Positions 7,416 to 15,804 of a DNA stretch of 29,373 bases are shown piece by piece. The notes below the pieces were generated by a model. It had not been told where the DNA came from, made no database searches, and worked only from the letters and a program-made list of their open reading frames with translations. Every line of letters begins with the position of its first letter. Positions within the stretch are counted from its first letter, which is position 1. This stretch comes from Flavobacteriaceae bacterium (lineage in GTDB: Bacteria; Bacteroidota; Bacteroidia; Flavobacteriales; Flavobacteriaceae): the NCBI GenBank assembly GCA_013003145.1, contig JABDLH010000087.1, forward strand, positions 1 to 29,373. Direction: 5' to 3'. The translations under genes and the position numbers were made by a program.

Positions 7416-8240
7416 TTACGGAATCTTAAAGGTTACAACAGGAATGTTGGAATGATTCGCAATATCCTCCCCTATACTGCCCATGAAGAAATGGGATAAA
7501 CCCTTGCGGCCATGGGTAGAGATCCCGATGATGTCCGCATTGTAATCTTCGGCAAAATTGAGCACGCCCTGCTCTACCGAATAGTCCTGGTATATTTCCA
7601 CCGATTCACCCGAAACGGCTTCCGATTGAAACTGGGAAATCTTTTGATAGATCTCACGGGAACTGAGGAAATCATCCCCCGGGGTATTTACAAATAACGG
7701 TTTCACATCCACGTTCAGCAACTGGGCAAAGTCCTTCGCTCGTTTATAGGCAGGTACGGATTCCATCTCAAAATCACTGGCAAAGATCATGGTCTTCGGC
7801 TGAAAGTCTTCAATCTTCTTTTTGATCACCAGTACCGGAACCGTAGAGTGACGTACTACTTTTTCTGCATTAGACCCTATAAAGAGTTCCTGTAAACCAT
7901 CTGCCCCGTGCGATCCCATGACCACCAGGGAAGCACCGTGTTTTTCGGCCACTTCGTTTACCTCACTGAATACCTTAAAATGTTTAATTACCGGGGTGAT
8001 CTTAACACCCTTAAGGAATGGTTTATCGAGGAATTCTGAAAGTCTCTTTTCTGCAAGTTTTAACAGGAATACGGTATGCTCCTGGTAGTAGCCTTCAGTC
8101 GATGAAATAATGGCCTGGTTGAGTTCCAGCATATGCAAGACCAGTATTTCTGAATCGTGTTTCTTGGCTAAAGAAGCAGCAACTTTCAGGGCATTCTCAC
8201 TTTGTTCTGAAAAATCTAGAGGGACTATTATAGTTTTCAT
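7416..8240 (-). CDS. Tandem-domain universal stress protein (UspA family)
   Basis: This 274-residue cytoplasmic protein contains two Usp domains in a row. Domain 1 (about 1-140) ends with GSHGADGLQELFIGS, and domain 2 (about 145-274) with THGRKGLSHFFMGS. These correspond to the ATP-binding G-x2-G-x9-G-S motif, intact in the first domain and with its leading glycine replaced in the second. Usp proteins bind ATP or AMP and promote survival under starvation, low oxygen or envelope stress; the exact target is rarely known. I start it at the ATG at 8240 (MKTIIVPLDFS, the canonical Usp N-terminus) rather than a TTG seven codons upstream. It has its own promoter and terminator. Confidence 0.92.
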   Translation of the reverse strand: MKTIIVPLDFSEQSENALKVAASLAKKHDSEILVLHMLELNQAIISSTEGYYQEHTVFLLKLAEKRLSEFLDKPFLKGVKITPVIKHFKVFSEVNEVAEKHGASLVVMGSHGADGLQELFIGSNAEKVVRHSTVPVLVIKKKIEDFQPKTMIFASDFEMESVPAYKRAKDFAQLLNVDVKPLFVNTPGDDFLSSREIYQKISQFQSEAVSGESVEIYQDYSVEQGVLNFAEDYNADIIGISTHGRKGLSHFFMGSIGEDIANHSNIPVVTFKIP

Positions 8241-8258
8241 ATTGTCGATTTTATTACA

Positions 8259-8293
8259 CAAATTTAGTTTTTAGTCATATCCCCGAACATGAC
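8259..8293 (-). promoter_or_regulatory. Predicted promoter and overlapping quasi-palindrome of the usp gene
   Basis: The minus strand holds TAAATTTG (8259-8266), a perfect TAnnTTTG box, with a near -33 TTC 18 bases upstream. Overlapping the -33 is a 20-bp imperfect palindrome at 8274-8293 with perfect GTCAT and ATGAC end arms. Its arms are the same 5-mers as in the nos operator but in the opposite arrangement, so common regulation is only a possibility. Confidence 0.45.
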
Positions 8294-8301
8294 GATAATC
8301 A

Positions 8302-9663
8302 TCAGATCCGGTTGTAGGAGTCCTTCATCCAGGGATAAGGCTCCCTTTTCATCCATAATCCCCTGGTAAAATCAGGGAATTCCTGTGGAGCACCATTATT
8401 CTCAATAGACACCTCCGAAAGCGGGGTTACGGCACTCCAACTGGCCGCGTCGTAAACATCAATAGAAGGCGCTATCCCGGCTTTAGCAGATTCGACAAAT
8501 GCCTGGAGCACAAAGAAATCCATCCCACCGTGGCCTGCTCCTTCTGCATATTCCCCGTATTTTTTCCATAAGGGATGATCGTATTCTGCTAACCATTGCG
8601 ATGCGTTTTCCCACTGATGGGCCGGCGACTTATCTTCTATATAAATACGATTGCCATCAACTTCCCAGATGCCGTTTGCTCCCTGCACCCTGAATCCAAG
8701 GGAGTACGGCCTTGGCAGGTTACAATCATGGGTAACGATTATGGTTTCACCATTGGTGGTTTCTATGGTAGAGGTGATCACATCGCCTTGCCTGAACTTC
8801 ACCTTGGCATTGGGATGTTGCTCTCCCCCGTGTTTTACTACGTAGTTATGTAGTCCAATACCCTTTGAGGCGGTCGAGCTAATAGAGCGCAAACGGTTTC
8901 CCCTGTTAATATTGGCCATCACCGCGATAGGCCCCAGGCCGTGGGTAGGGTACACGTCTGCATTCCGCTTTACCGAATGCCAGGTCCGCCACCGGGCCTC
9001 TGAGATCGCCTTCTCACCAAATTCCACCCCCCCGCCATAGGGTTGTTTCCCATCATTGAATTTTACATGCCTGAGGTCGTGTTGGTATCCACATCTGAAA
9101 TGTACCAGTTCCCCGAATACATCCTGCCGAACCATATTCAATACCGCCATGATATCCCTGCGATAGTTCACATTCTCCAATAACATCAGGTGAGTTCCGC
9201 TTTTCTCATGAGCTTCTACCAGGTCCCAGCATTCTTCCAGGGTATTGGCCGCAGAAACCTCCAACCCTGTATATTTGCCCGCTTCCATGGCATCTACCGC
9301 CATACGGGTGTGCCATAACCAGGGCGTGGAAATGATCACGGCATCTACCTCCTCCAGGTTGAGGAGCTCCCTGTAATGATACTCGTTCTCACCAAATGTC
9401 TTTGGCGAAGCAGAGCCTTTATTAAACATCTCTTTCGCTATTTCTATACGGGCCGGATCTATATCGCATAGAGCAGTCACTAAGACATCTTCACGAGCGA
9501 GTAGATTTTTTAAGTGATTGGTGCCACGGAGTCCCAGGCCAATAAGGCCTACTTTCAGGATTTCTTTTTTGGAAGGAGTCGCTGCATGCAGCATTCCCGG
9601 GAGAACATAGATCCCTGCTCCCATCAAGCTGCCATTCCTGACAAATTTTCTTCTGCTTATCAT
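8302..9663 (-). CDS. Exported GH109-family alpha-N-acetylgalactosaminidase (Gfo/Idh/MocA fold)
   Basis: GH109 enzymes use tightly bound NAD+ to cleave terminal alpha-GalNAc by a redox-elimination mechanism. The 453 residues show a twin-arginine type signal (SRRKFVRNG, RR at 4-5), a Rossmann motif G-L-G-L-R-G at 42-47, and stretches I recognise from characterised GH109 proteins: ENVNYRRDIMAVLNMV, GYQHDLRHVKFNDG, YPTHGLGPI (238-246), RPYSLGFRVQG, GAGHGGMDFFV and EFPDFTRG. Twin-arginine export of a folded, NAD-loaded protein fits the family. It diverges from a nucleotidyltransferase and an N-acetylhexosamine kinase, which suggests released GalNAc is salvaged. Substrate is inferred from the family, since some GH109 members act on other sugars. 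Confidence 0.85.
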   Translation of the reverse strand: MISRRKFVRNGSLMGAGIYVLPGMLHAATPSKKEILKVGLIGLGLRGTNHLKNLLAREDVLVTALCDIDPARIEIAKEMFNKGSASPKTFGENEYHYRELLNLEEVDAVIISTPWLWHTRMAVDAMEAGKYTGLEVSAANTLEECWDLVEAHEKSGTHLMLLENVNYRRDIMAVLNMVRQDVFGELVHFRCGYQHDLRHVKFNDGKQPYGGGVEFGEKAISEARWRTWHSVKRNADVYPTHGLGPIAVMANINRGNRLRSISSTASKGIGLHNYVVKHGGEQHPNAKVKFRQGDVITSTIETTNGETIIVTHDCNLPRPYSLGFRVQGANGIWEVDGNRIYIEDKSPAHQWENASQWLAEYDHPLWKKYGEYAEGAGHGGMDFFVLQAFVESAKAGIAPSIDVYDAASWSAVTPLSEVSIENNGAPQEFPDFTRGLWMKREPYPWMKDSYNRI

Positions 9664-9740
9664 TACGGATCAGATAAATAATTCAGTTTATTAAATTATG
9701 AAAATCTCCTGCACAGCAATAGCTATCCTCAATAAAATCC

Positions 9741-9748
9741 TATTTTTG
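9741..9748 (+). promoter_or_regulatory. Candidate -7 box for the nucleotidyltransferase-kinase operon
   Basis: TATTTTTG is a perfect match to TAnnTTTG and lies 19 bases before the ATG at 9768. No TTG occurs 17-23 bases upstream, so only half of the promoter is supported. Confidence 0.35.
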
Positions 9749-9767
9749 CTAGCATTAAACCCATATT

Positions 9768-10661
9768 ATGACACTTCTATTAATGGCCGCGGGACGCGGT
9801 AGCCGATACGGTAAATTAAAACAGTTTGACGGATTTGGTCCTAAGGAAGAATTCCTGATGGAGTTCAGTATATACGATGCATTAGAAAACGGTTTTGAGC
9901 ATATCGTAGTGATCACGCAGAAAGACAATGTGGACTACCTGAAAGATTACCTGAGCTCTCGCTTGCCCAGCGATATTAAATTAGATGTGATCCCTCAGGA
10001 ATTATCGGATCTTCCGCAAGGAAGCAGTTATTCCGGTGAACGTCCGAAGCCCTGGGGTACTGCCCACGCAGTATGGTCTGCCAGGAATGTCATCGACAAT
10101 CCATTCGCAGTGATCAATGCCGATGACTATTATGGTAAACAGGCATTTGAGAATGCCGCGAGATTCATCAGGGATGGTGCAGGGAAAGACAATTATGGTC
10201 TGGTGGCTTATACCCTTAATGATACCTTATCTCCTTTCGGAACTGTTTCCAGGGGGGTATGCCAAACTAAAGGACATATGCTCGAATCTGTCCAAGAACG
10301 AACCAAACTACAGCAAGAAGGAGCTGTCGTAAAGGACCATGAGAGTGGAAAAGAATTTACCGGTGAAGAAATGGTCAGCATGAATTTCTGGATCTGCCAT
10401 CCATCTATTTTCAGCCATATCGAATCCGATTTCCGGGAGTTTCTTAAAGACGAAAAGAATATCCAGGGTAGTGAAGTTTACTTACCCTTTGTTATACAGG
10501 AAATGCTACAGGCCGGTGAGGTGTCAGTAGAGGTTATCCCTTCGCAGAGCCAATGGTTCGGGGTTACTTATTCTGAAGATAAAGAAACTGCGGTCGGTCT
10601 TCTACAGGATATGACAGCTACGGGAGGTTACCGATCTCCTTTGTGGAATATGGAACAATAG
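9768..10661 (+). CDS. Sugar-phosphate nucleotidyltransferase
   Basis: This 297-residue cytoplasmic enzyme has the nucleotidyltransferase fold. The nucleotide-binding start is LLLMAAGRGSRYGKLKQ, and the metal-binding acidic motif is VINADDYYG near residue 120. Such enzymes join a sugar 1-phosphate to an NTP, giving an NDP-sugar and pyrophosphate. It is two bases ahead of a NahK-like kinase that makes N-acetylhexosamine 1-phosphate, so UTP plus GalNAc-1-P or GlcNAc-1-P giving UDP-GalNAc or UDP-GlcNAc is a reasonable proposal. The sequence is not a typical GlmU or RmlA, and the nucleotide and sugar cannot be read directly. Confidence 0.8.
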   Translation: MTLLLMAAGRGSRYGKLKQFDGFGPKEEFLMEFSIYDALENGFEHIVVITQKDNVDYLKDYLSSRLPSDIKLDVIPQELSDLPQGSSYSGERPKPWGTAHAVWSARNVIDNPFAVINADDYYGKQAFENAARFIRDGAGKDNYGLVAYTLNDTLSPFGTVSRGVCQTKGHMLESVQERTKLQQEGAVVKDHESGKEFTGEEMVSMNFWICHPSIFSHIESDFREFLKDEKNIQGSEVYLPFVIQEMLQAGEVSVEVIPSQSQWFGVTYSEDKETAVGLLQDMTATGGYRSPLWNMEQ

Positions 10662-10663
10662 TA

Positions 10664-11716
10664 ATGGACAAGCCGGGCATACAGGAAATATTTTCAAAGT
10701 TTTCAGATTGCCCGGCTATTTCTGTAAAACCAGTCAGTCAAGGCCTAATCAATACCACCTTCCTGCTGACAGACCAGGATGGCAAACAATTCATTCTTCA
10801 GCAGGTCAACCGAGAAGTGTTTCCCGAACCCCTGCAGCTAATGCAGAACATTGAAAGGGCACTTCCCCTGCTTTCTGACACGGATTACCACGCCCTGGCA
10901 CTTTACCGCACCTTGGGGGATGAACTACTGTTCCGGGATCACCATGAGAATTACTGGCGGCTGCTTTCTTACATCCCCGGCAGTGAGGCGTACGATCTCC
11001 CTCCTGAATTAAAAATTGCAGAAAGGGCAGGTTGGTTAGTCGGTAAGTTTCACAGCTTATTGCAAACTGCAGATCCCTCTGAATACCATGTCGTGATTCC
11101 GGACTTCCACAGTCTTCAACACCGGTACAGGCAATTTGAAGAGGCCCTTCAGCAGGCCAAGGAGGAACGGTTGGCAAAAATTAAACCCTTGCTCGGCTTC
11201 ATCACTCACACAGCGGCCATCCTCCAGGAGTATAACTCTGATGAATTACCAGTGCGGCTATGCCACAACGACACCAAGCTGAATAATATGTTATTTAGCA
11301 AGGATGAGAAGGAACCTCTCTGCCTCATAGACCTGGACACCCTGATGCCGGGATACCTGCATTATGATCTTGGTGATGCACTTCGGACGGTGGTCAACAC
11401 TGCTGCTGAGGATGAACAGGCGCTTGAAAACATCAGCTTTTCAAAAGAACATTTCACCGCTTTTATTGAAGGTTTAGGACAGCATCCCGGTTTTATGACT
11501 GAGGAGGAGAAAAAAGAGATTGCGAATAGCGTGGCCTATATGCCTTTTCTACACGGGTTACGGGCATTGACCGATTACCTAATGGGCGATGTATACTACA
11601 AGGTGAATTCTCCGGAACAGAATTTAGACAGGTCCCTGTCGCTATTCCGTTTTGCGGAACTGGCCCTGGCCGAAAGATCATTTATGCAAGGGGTGGTACA
11701 GCGAATACTCGGTTAA
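10664..11716 (+). CDS. NahK-like N-acetylhexosamine 1-kinase (APH-fold phosphotransferase)
   Basis: Bifidobacterial NahK phosphorylates GlcNAc or GalNAc at C1 for salvage. This protein matches the NahK pattern along its length: an N-terminal nucleotide-binding part with GLINTTFLL and FILQQVNREVFP, the catalytic loop CHNDTKLNNMLF, the metal-binding Asp in LIDLDTLMPG followed by YDLGDALR, and a C-terminal RALTDYLMGDVYY with EQNLDRS. I use the ATG at 10664 (350 residues), two bases after the preceding stop; a GTG seven codons upstream would overlap that gene. It forms an operon with the nucleotidyltransferase and ends 3 bases from the convergent trehalase gene. Sugar preference is inferred. Confidence 0.82.
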   Translation: MDKPGIQEIFSKFSDCPAISVKPVSQGLINTTFLLTDQDGKQFILQQVNREVFPEPLQLMQNIERALPLLSDTDYHALALYRTLGDELLFRDHHENYWRLLSYIPGSEAYDLPPELKIAERAGWLVGKFHSLLQTADPSEYHVVIPDFHSLQHRYRQFEEALQQAKEERLAKIKPLLGFITHTAAILQEYNSDELPVRLCHNDTKLNNMLFSKDEKEPLCLIDLDTLMPGYLHYDLGDALRTVVNTAAEDEQALENISFSKEHFTAFIEGLGQHPGFMTEEEKKEIANSVAYMPFLHGLRALTDYLMGDVYYKVNSPEQNLDRSLSLFRFAELALAERSFMQGVVQRILG

Positions 11717-11719
11717 AAA

Positions 11720-13321
11720 TTACTCCTGGGATAAATAGGCTTTCAGCCCCAGGTATACCCCGTTACTCCAGCCAAATCCATCCTGAACGGGATATTCTCC
11801 TCCCCCGGCTTCGAGAGTCATATCCTCCACATTATATTTTTCTACGAATTTCCCCGTATTGGCATATACTTTTTCGTTGAGTGCCACCCAGCGTTCAGCA
11901 ATAGTCCGGGCAAGATCATCATGGCCATATCGCTCCAGGCCCATCACCGTCATCCATTGCAAAGGGGCCCATCCATTTGGAGCATCCCATTGTTGCCCAC
12001 TATGGTTCAGGCTAGTCACCACTCCGCCTGCTTTCAGGAAATTCTGACGAATGTATCCGGCTATCTTATCCGCCTGCTCCTGTGTAGCCATGCCCACAAA
12101 TAATGGGTAAACGGTTGCAAGGGAACTTACCGAAGTCGGTTTTTCATCTACCCAGTTGTAGTCTAAAAAGATGCCTTTTTCTTCGTCCCAAAAAACTTCG
12201 TTCAGGAATTTTTTCCTGTCCTCCATCCGGTTTTCCAACAGTTTGACAAAAGCAGTATCTTCCGGGAAGGATCGTACTAAAACAGTTTCCATTCCATACA
12301 TCAATGCATTCAGATCAACCGGAATGATATCTGTAGTTTCTATAGTAGCCATGCTCTTAGCATCGGCAAACCAACGAGTGCTGTAATCCCAGCCGGATTC
12401 GGCCCCAGATCTCAGATCCCTGTACATCTTTTCCCCCCCTCCTGCTTGTTCTACCAATTCGTAATCTTCACGATAAGACTCCTGCCTTGGGATATGGTTG
12501 GCGTCGTAATACCTGTTCATTATCCCATGCTCTGTAGGAACACAATGTAGTATAGGTTTGGAATCCTCACTACACCCTTCCATCCAGAAATTGTATTCTT
12601 CACGTAAAGCGTCCCGGTATGTTTCGTAGACCTCATCACCCTCATGAGCAGCATATAGATTGATCATAAAAGCAAAGAATGGTGGCTGCGAACGGCTGAC
12701 GTAGTAAGTCCTGTTCCCGTTAGGGATGTGCCCTATAGTCTCTATGAGGTAGGCAAAGTTATCGAGCATCGACTCCACCAAGTCCTGCTTTCCACTCTCC
12801 GCAAGGCCTAGCATAGTAAAGTAGCTGTCCCAGTAATACACTTCACGAAATCGGCCTCCCGGCACAATATAGGGCTCCGGTAGGGGTAACAGTGTACTTC
12901 CCTTTTCATCCTTATCGGCCTTTCGCTCCAAAACAGGCCACAGGGCCTCTACATGTTCCCTGGCAGTTCTGTCCGGATCCGACTTAAAGTCTGTGCTGAT
13001 CAAAGGTGGAGTTTCAAAATGTTCCAGGATAAATGCCTCGAGGTCAAATCCGGGATCATCTTTTTGTTCCTGGTAGCGCGAAACAATTTCATCATAAGGA
13101 TATTTTGCAGTACAATCCACGAAAGTCTTGCCGTCCTCGAACACCTGCTGTAGCTGGACCTCCGCAAAAAGGTCTCCTAAAAGCTCATCCGGCGTTTTAA
13201 TTTCCGGTTGCTCCGCAACTTCTGTCAGTACATTCTGAACTGCCTTGTCAACCTTCTTATCGGTCTCGGTTTTGCACTGTACAAATAGTAGAAGTAAGAG
13301 GAATAGGTATAGGGATCTCAT
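11720..13321 (-). CDS. treA: Trehalase (GH37), lipoprotein-type, periplasmic
   Basis: Trehalase hydrolyses alpha,alpha-trehalose to two glucose molecules. Both family signatures are present: PGGRFREVYYWDSY at residues 154-167 and QWDAPNGWAPLQW near 448-460. The glycine-rich EAGGGEYPVQDGFGWSNG is near the C-terminus, and an LNALMY segment also fits. The 533-residue protein begins with a hydrophobic signal ending FVQC at residue 16, probably a lipoprotein signal with an unusual Gln before the Cys, so it should act in the periplasm. It lies alone on the minus strand, converging on the kinase gene with only 3 bases between stops and no visible terminator. Confidence 0.93.
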   Translation of the reverse strand: MRSLYLFLLLLLFVQCKTETDKKVDKAVQNVLTEVAEQPEIKTPDELLGDLFAEVQLQQVFEDGKTFVDCTAKYPYDEIVSRYQEQKDDPGFDLEAFILEHFETPPLISTDFKSDPDRTAREHVEALWPVLERKADKDEKGSTLLPLPEPYIVPGGRFREVYYWDSYFTMLGLAESGKQDLVESMLDNFAYLIETIGHIPNGNRTYYVSRSQPPFFAFMINLYAAHEGDEVYETYRDALREEYNFWMEGCSEDSKPILHCVPTEHGIMNRYYDANHIPRQESYREDYELVEQAGGGEKMYRDLRSGAESGWDYSTRWFADAKSMATIETTDIIPVDLNALMYGMETVLVRSFPEDTAFVKLLENRMEDRKKFLNEVFWDEEKGIFLDYNWVDEKPTSVSSLATVYPLFVGMATQEQADKIAGYIRQNFLKAGGVVTSLNHSGQQWDAPNGWAPLQWMTVMGLERYGHDDLARTIAERWVALNEKVYANTGKFVEKYNVEDMTLEAGGGEYPVQDGFGWSNGVYLGLKAYLSQE

Positions 13322-13377
13322 AGGACATTTCCGTAATGGTTATTCCCTACAAAGTACAGTATTTTTTGACAATGTAA

Positions 13378-14556
13378 TTAGTTAAAAGCGGGTATCCCGG
13401 TAATATCTGCCCCGGTAATCAGTAAATGAATATCATGTGTCCCTTCGTATGTGATCACACTTTCCAGGTTCATCATATGACGCATAATACTGTATTCACC
13501 GGTAATTCCCATTCCACCCAGAACTTGCCTGGCCTCACGAGCGATTTTGATCGCCATCTCTACATTGTTCCGTTTGGCCATTGAGATCTGTGCTGTTGTG
13601 GCCTTACCCTCATTTTTAAGTTGCCCCAAACGGAAGGCCAGTAATTGCGCCTTGGTGATCTCAGTGATCATTTCGGCCAGCTTCTTCTGTTGTAATTGGG
13701 TAGCAGCAATAGGCTTCCCGAACTGCACTCTTTCTTTGGCATATCGCAGTGCAGTATCATAACAATCCATAGCTGCACCGATAGCACCCCATGCAATACC
13801 ATATCGCGCAGAGTCAAGGCATCCAAGGGGGGCTCCCAAGCCGTTCTTACCGGGAAGCAAATTATCCTTGGGCACTTTCACGTTATCAAAGATAAGTTCG
13901 CCGGTGGCCGAGGCTCTTAATGACCATTTATTATGTGTTTCAGGTGTGGTGAACCCTTCCATACCCCGCTCTACGATAAGCCCGTGAATACGTCCTTCTT
14001 CGTTTTTTGCCCATACCACGGCTATATCTGCAAAAGGTGAATTGGAGATCCAGAGCTTGGCTCCGTTAAGGAGGTAGTGATCTCCCTTATCCTTGAAATT
14101 AGTGACCATTCCACTGGGGTTAGAACCGTGGTCCGGTTCTGTCAGTCCAAAGCATCCGACGAAGTCTCCTGTGGCTAGCTTAGGGAGAAATTTTTTCTTT
14201 TGTTCCTCTGTACCGTAGGCAAATATGGGATACATCACCAGGGAAGACTGTACCGAAGCTGTGGAACGGATCCCACTATCTCCCCTTTCAATCTCCTGCA
14301 TGATCAAACCGTAGCTGATCTGGTCTAATCCTGCTCCGCCGTATTCCTGTGGAATATAAGGTCCAAAAGCTCCGATCTCGGCCAGACCTCCCAATAATTC
14401 TTTGGGGAATTCAGCCTTTTGTGCATACTCTTCAATGATGGGTGAAACACTGCGTTTTACCCATTGCCGGGTAGCATCCCTGACCAACTTATGCTCTTCG
14501 CTTAGAAGGTCGTCCAGGTTAAAATAATCGGGAGATTCAAAAAGATCGGGCTTCAT
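13378..14556 (-). CDS. Acyl-CoA dehydrogenase, glutaryl-CoA dehydrogenase-like
   Basis: This is a 392-residue FAD enzyme of the acyl-CoA dehydrogenase superfamily. Visible motifs are the FAD-binding GCFGLTEPDHGSNPSGM and WISNSPFADIAVVWAK, the central ARYGIAWGAIGAA, the helix RQVLGGMGITGEYSIMRH, and the catalytic base Glu371 in VITYEGTHDIH. GcdH oxidises and decarboxylates glutaryl-CoA to crotonyl-CoA in lysine and tryptophan breakdown. The GITGEY and YEGTHDIHLLI stretches and the length favour GcdH over short-chain acyl-CoA dehydrogenases, but I cannot exclude another substrate. It follows the Rieske oxygenase gene with a 76-base gap and has its own good promoter. Confidence 0.85.
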   Translation of the reverse strand: MKPDLFESPDYFNLDDLLSEEHKLVRDATRQWVKRSVSPIIEEYAQKAEFPKELLGGLAEIGAFGPYIPQEYGGAGLDQISYGLIMQEIERGDSGIRSTASVQSSLVMYPIFAYGTEEQKKKFLPKLATGDFVGCFGLTEPDHGSNPSGMVTNFKDKGDHYLLNGAKLWISNSPFADIAVVWAKNEEGRIHGLIVERGMEGFTTPETHNKWSLRASATGELIFDNVKVPKDNLLPGKNGLGAPLGCLDSARYGIAWGAIGAAMDCYDTALRYAKERVQFGKPIAATQLQQKKLAEMITEITKAQLLAFRLGQLKNEGKATTAQISMAKRNNVEMAIKIAREARQVLGGMGITGEYSIMRHMMNLESVITYEGTHDIHLLITGADITGIPAFN

Positions 14557-14572
14557 GTTCCTTGGTTTTTCT

Positions 14573-14604
14573 CAAAGGTAGCTAAAGAAATATCACATAT
14601 ACAA
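14573..14604 (-). promoter_or_regulatory. Predicted promoter of the acyl-CoA dehydrogenase gene
   Basis: On the minus strand TTG (14602-14604), a 21-base spacer and TACCTTTG (14573-14580, perfect TAnnTTTG) give a flavobacterial promoter whose start would be about 10 bases before the ATG, a very short leader. Confidence 0.55.
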
Positions 14605-14632
14605 CCCCGCTTGTTAGATTTTAGTATCGAGC

Positions 14633-15724
14633 TTAGCTTCGCAGGTACTGTGACAGAAGGAGGTGAAAATGATGAACGCCTTTCTCCTTTGTCGGGGAGA
14701 ACCGACCATGGGAGTACAACCCGGATTGAACGCCTTTCTGAACACTTTCCACTACGGCTTCGTCCTCCATTTCTACCGTGTCAAGACCTGATCCTGCGCC
14801 CAGATCCATTTTGCTCTCATCATAGACATAAGTTCTGAAACTCACTTTACTCTGCTCCTCGGAAACAGGCTTGACCACATTTACGGAGAGACCCCAGGGA
14901 TAAAAGTTAAACATGAGGTTAGGGAATACCCAGAAATAGTATGCTGCTACCTTCTTCCCGTGATCCACATGGTCTTTGGGTAAGTCGAACACCAGCTCTT
15001 CATCAGAGGAAGCATAGCCAACCTGCAGGGAAATATGATCAAACAGCAAAGTATCATAGCTACCATACTCCAGTACGGAGTCTAATGCTTTATGGACAAA
15101 AGGAATATGGAACCCTTCCAGGTAATTATCACAGTACAAAGCCCAGTGTGCGTTTATTACGTAATCACTGGAACGCTCTTTTTTAAGATGAAAATTCCTG
15201 ATCCCCATATGACCGATACGTTCTTCCATGACCAGCAGTATTTCGCGTAGATCAAAAGCAGGATCCAGGGATGTAAAGAGATGGGGACCCCAATGGTGGA
15301 GATGCAGCTTGGTCAGGTGATCACAATCTGAAGGAAAAGATTTCGCCTGTTCAAATTCGGGCATATACTCAAAGGTGCCATCCAGTGCAAATCTTCGGCC
15401 GTGGTAACCGCACACCAGTTTCCTGCTTTTACATGCTTTGTCAATCAGCAGGTTGCCCCGATGGGTGCAGACATTGCTCAGGCAATAGACCTCGCCGGTG
15501 GCATCTTTGGTGAGCACCAAGGGTTCCGGGAGAAACCCATCCAAAAGGAAAAAGGGGTATACCCTGTGTGGGGCGGGAACGAGAGATTCATCTCCTATCC
15601 ACTGCCAGGACCTCCTGAGTATTTTGTTTTTAAGCGCTTTAAACACTTTCGGGTCGCGGTAAAAAGAAGCCGGCAGCGTCTTTGCTTTTGTAATATCCGG
15701 ATCGATATAAAAATCGTACAGCAT
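14633..15724 (-). CDS. Rieske [2Fe-2S] ring-hydroxylating oxygenase alpha subunit-like protein
   Basis: This 363-residue protein has an N-terminal Rieske domain with Cys86-x-His88 (VCTHRGN) and Cys105-x2-His108 (CGYHGRRF) binding the [2Fe-2S] cluster. The C-terminal catalytic domain carries the mononuclear iron ligands His206 and His211 in EGFHIPFVH, with a bridging Asp199 in CDNYLEG. Proteins of this class hydroxylate or demethylate aromatic rings or quaternary amines using O2 and an electron-transfer partner. No beta subunit or reductase lies beside it, so the substrate is unknown. I start at the ATG at 15724; a GTG 12 codons upstream is less likely and would remove the predicted promoter spacing. 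Confidence 0.85.
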   Translation of the reverse strand: MLYDFYIDPDITKAKTLPASFYRDPKVFKALKNKILRRSWQWIGDESLVPAPHRVYPFFLLDGFLPEPLVLTKDATGEVYCLSNVCTHRGNLLIDKACKSRKLVCGYHGRRFALDGTFEYMPEFEQAKSFPSDCDHLTKLHLHHWGPHLFTSLDPAFDLREILLVMEERIGHMGIRNFHLKKERSSDYVINAHWALYCDNYLEGFHIPFVHKALDSVLEYGSYDTLLFDHISLQVGYASSDEELVFDLPKDHVDHGKKVAAYYFWVFPNLMFNFYPWGLSVNVVKPVSEEQSKVSFRTYVYDESKMDLGAGSGLDTVEMEDEAVVESVQKGVQSGLYSHGRFSPTKEKGVHHFHLLLSQYLRS

Positions 15725-15761
15725 AACCGATTGTTTTTGTACTTTAGGAGAACAACCCACT

Positions 15762-15769
15762 CAAATGTA
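15762..15769 (-). promoter_or_regulatory. Candidate -7 box of the Rieske oxygenase gene
   Basis: TACATTTG on the minus strand is a perfect TAnnTTTG box 37 bases before the ATG at 15724. No TTG lies at the -33 distance, so it may need an activator. It sits in the 80-base divergent gap shared with the permease gene. Confidence 0.4.
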
Positions 15770-15804
15770 ACCAATTAATCCCGATTTTTTCCGGGGTGAT
15801 GTAT

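Noticed and set aside
8302..9663. Simple NAD-dependent sugar dehydrogenase
   Set aside because: The Gfo/Idh/MocA fold fits, but the specific stretches (YPTHGLGPI, GAGHGGMDFFV, EFPDFTRG) are those of GH109 glycosidases.
10806..11177. Minus-strand ORF of 123 codons inside the kinase gene
   Set aside because: It is a shadow frame rich in Pro, Cys and Gly opposite a gene with full NahK-like motifs.
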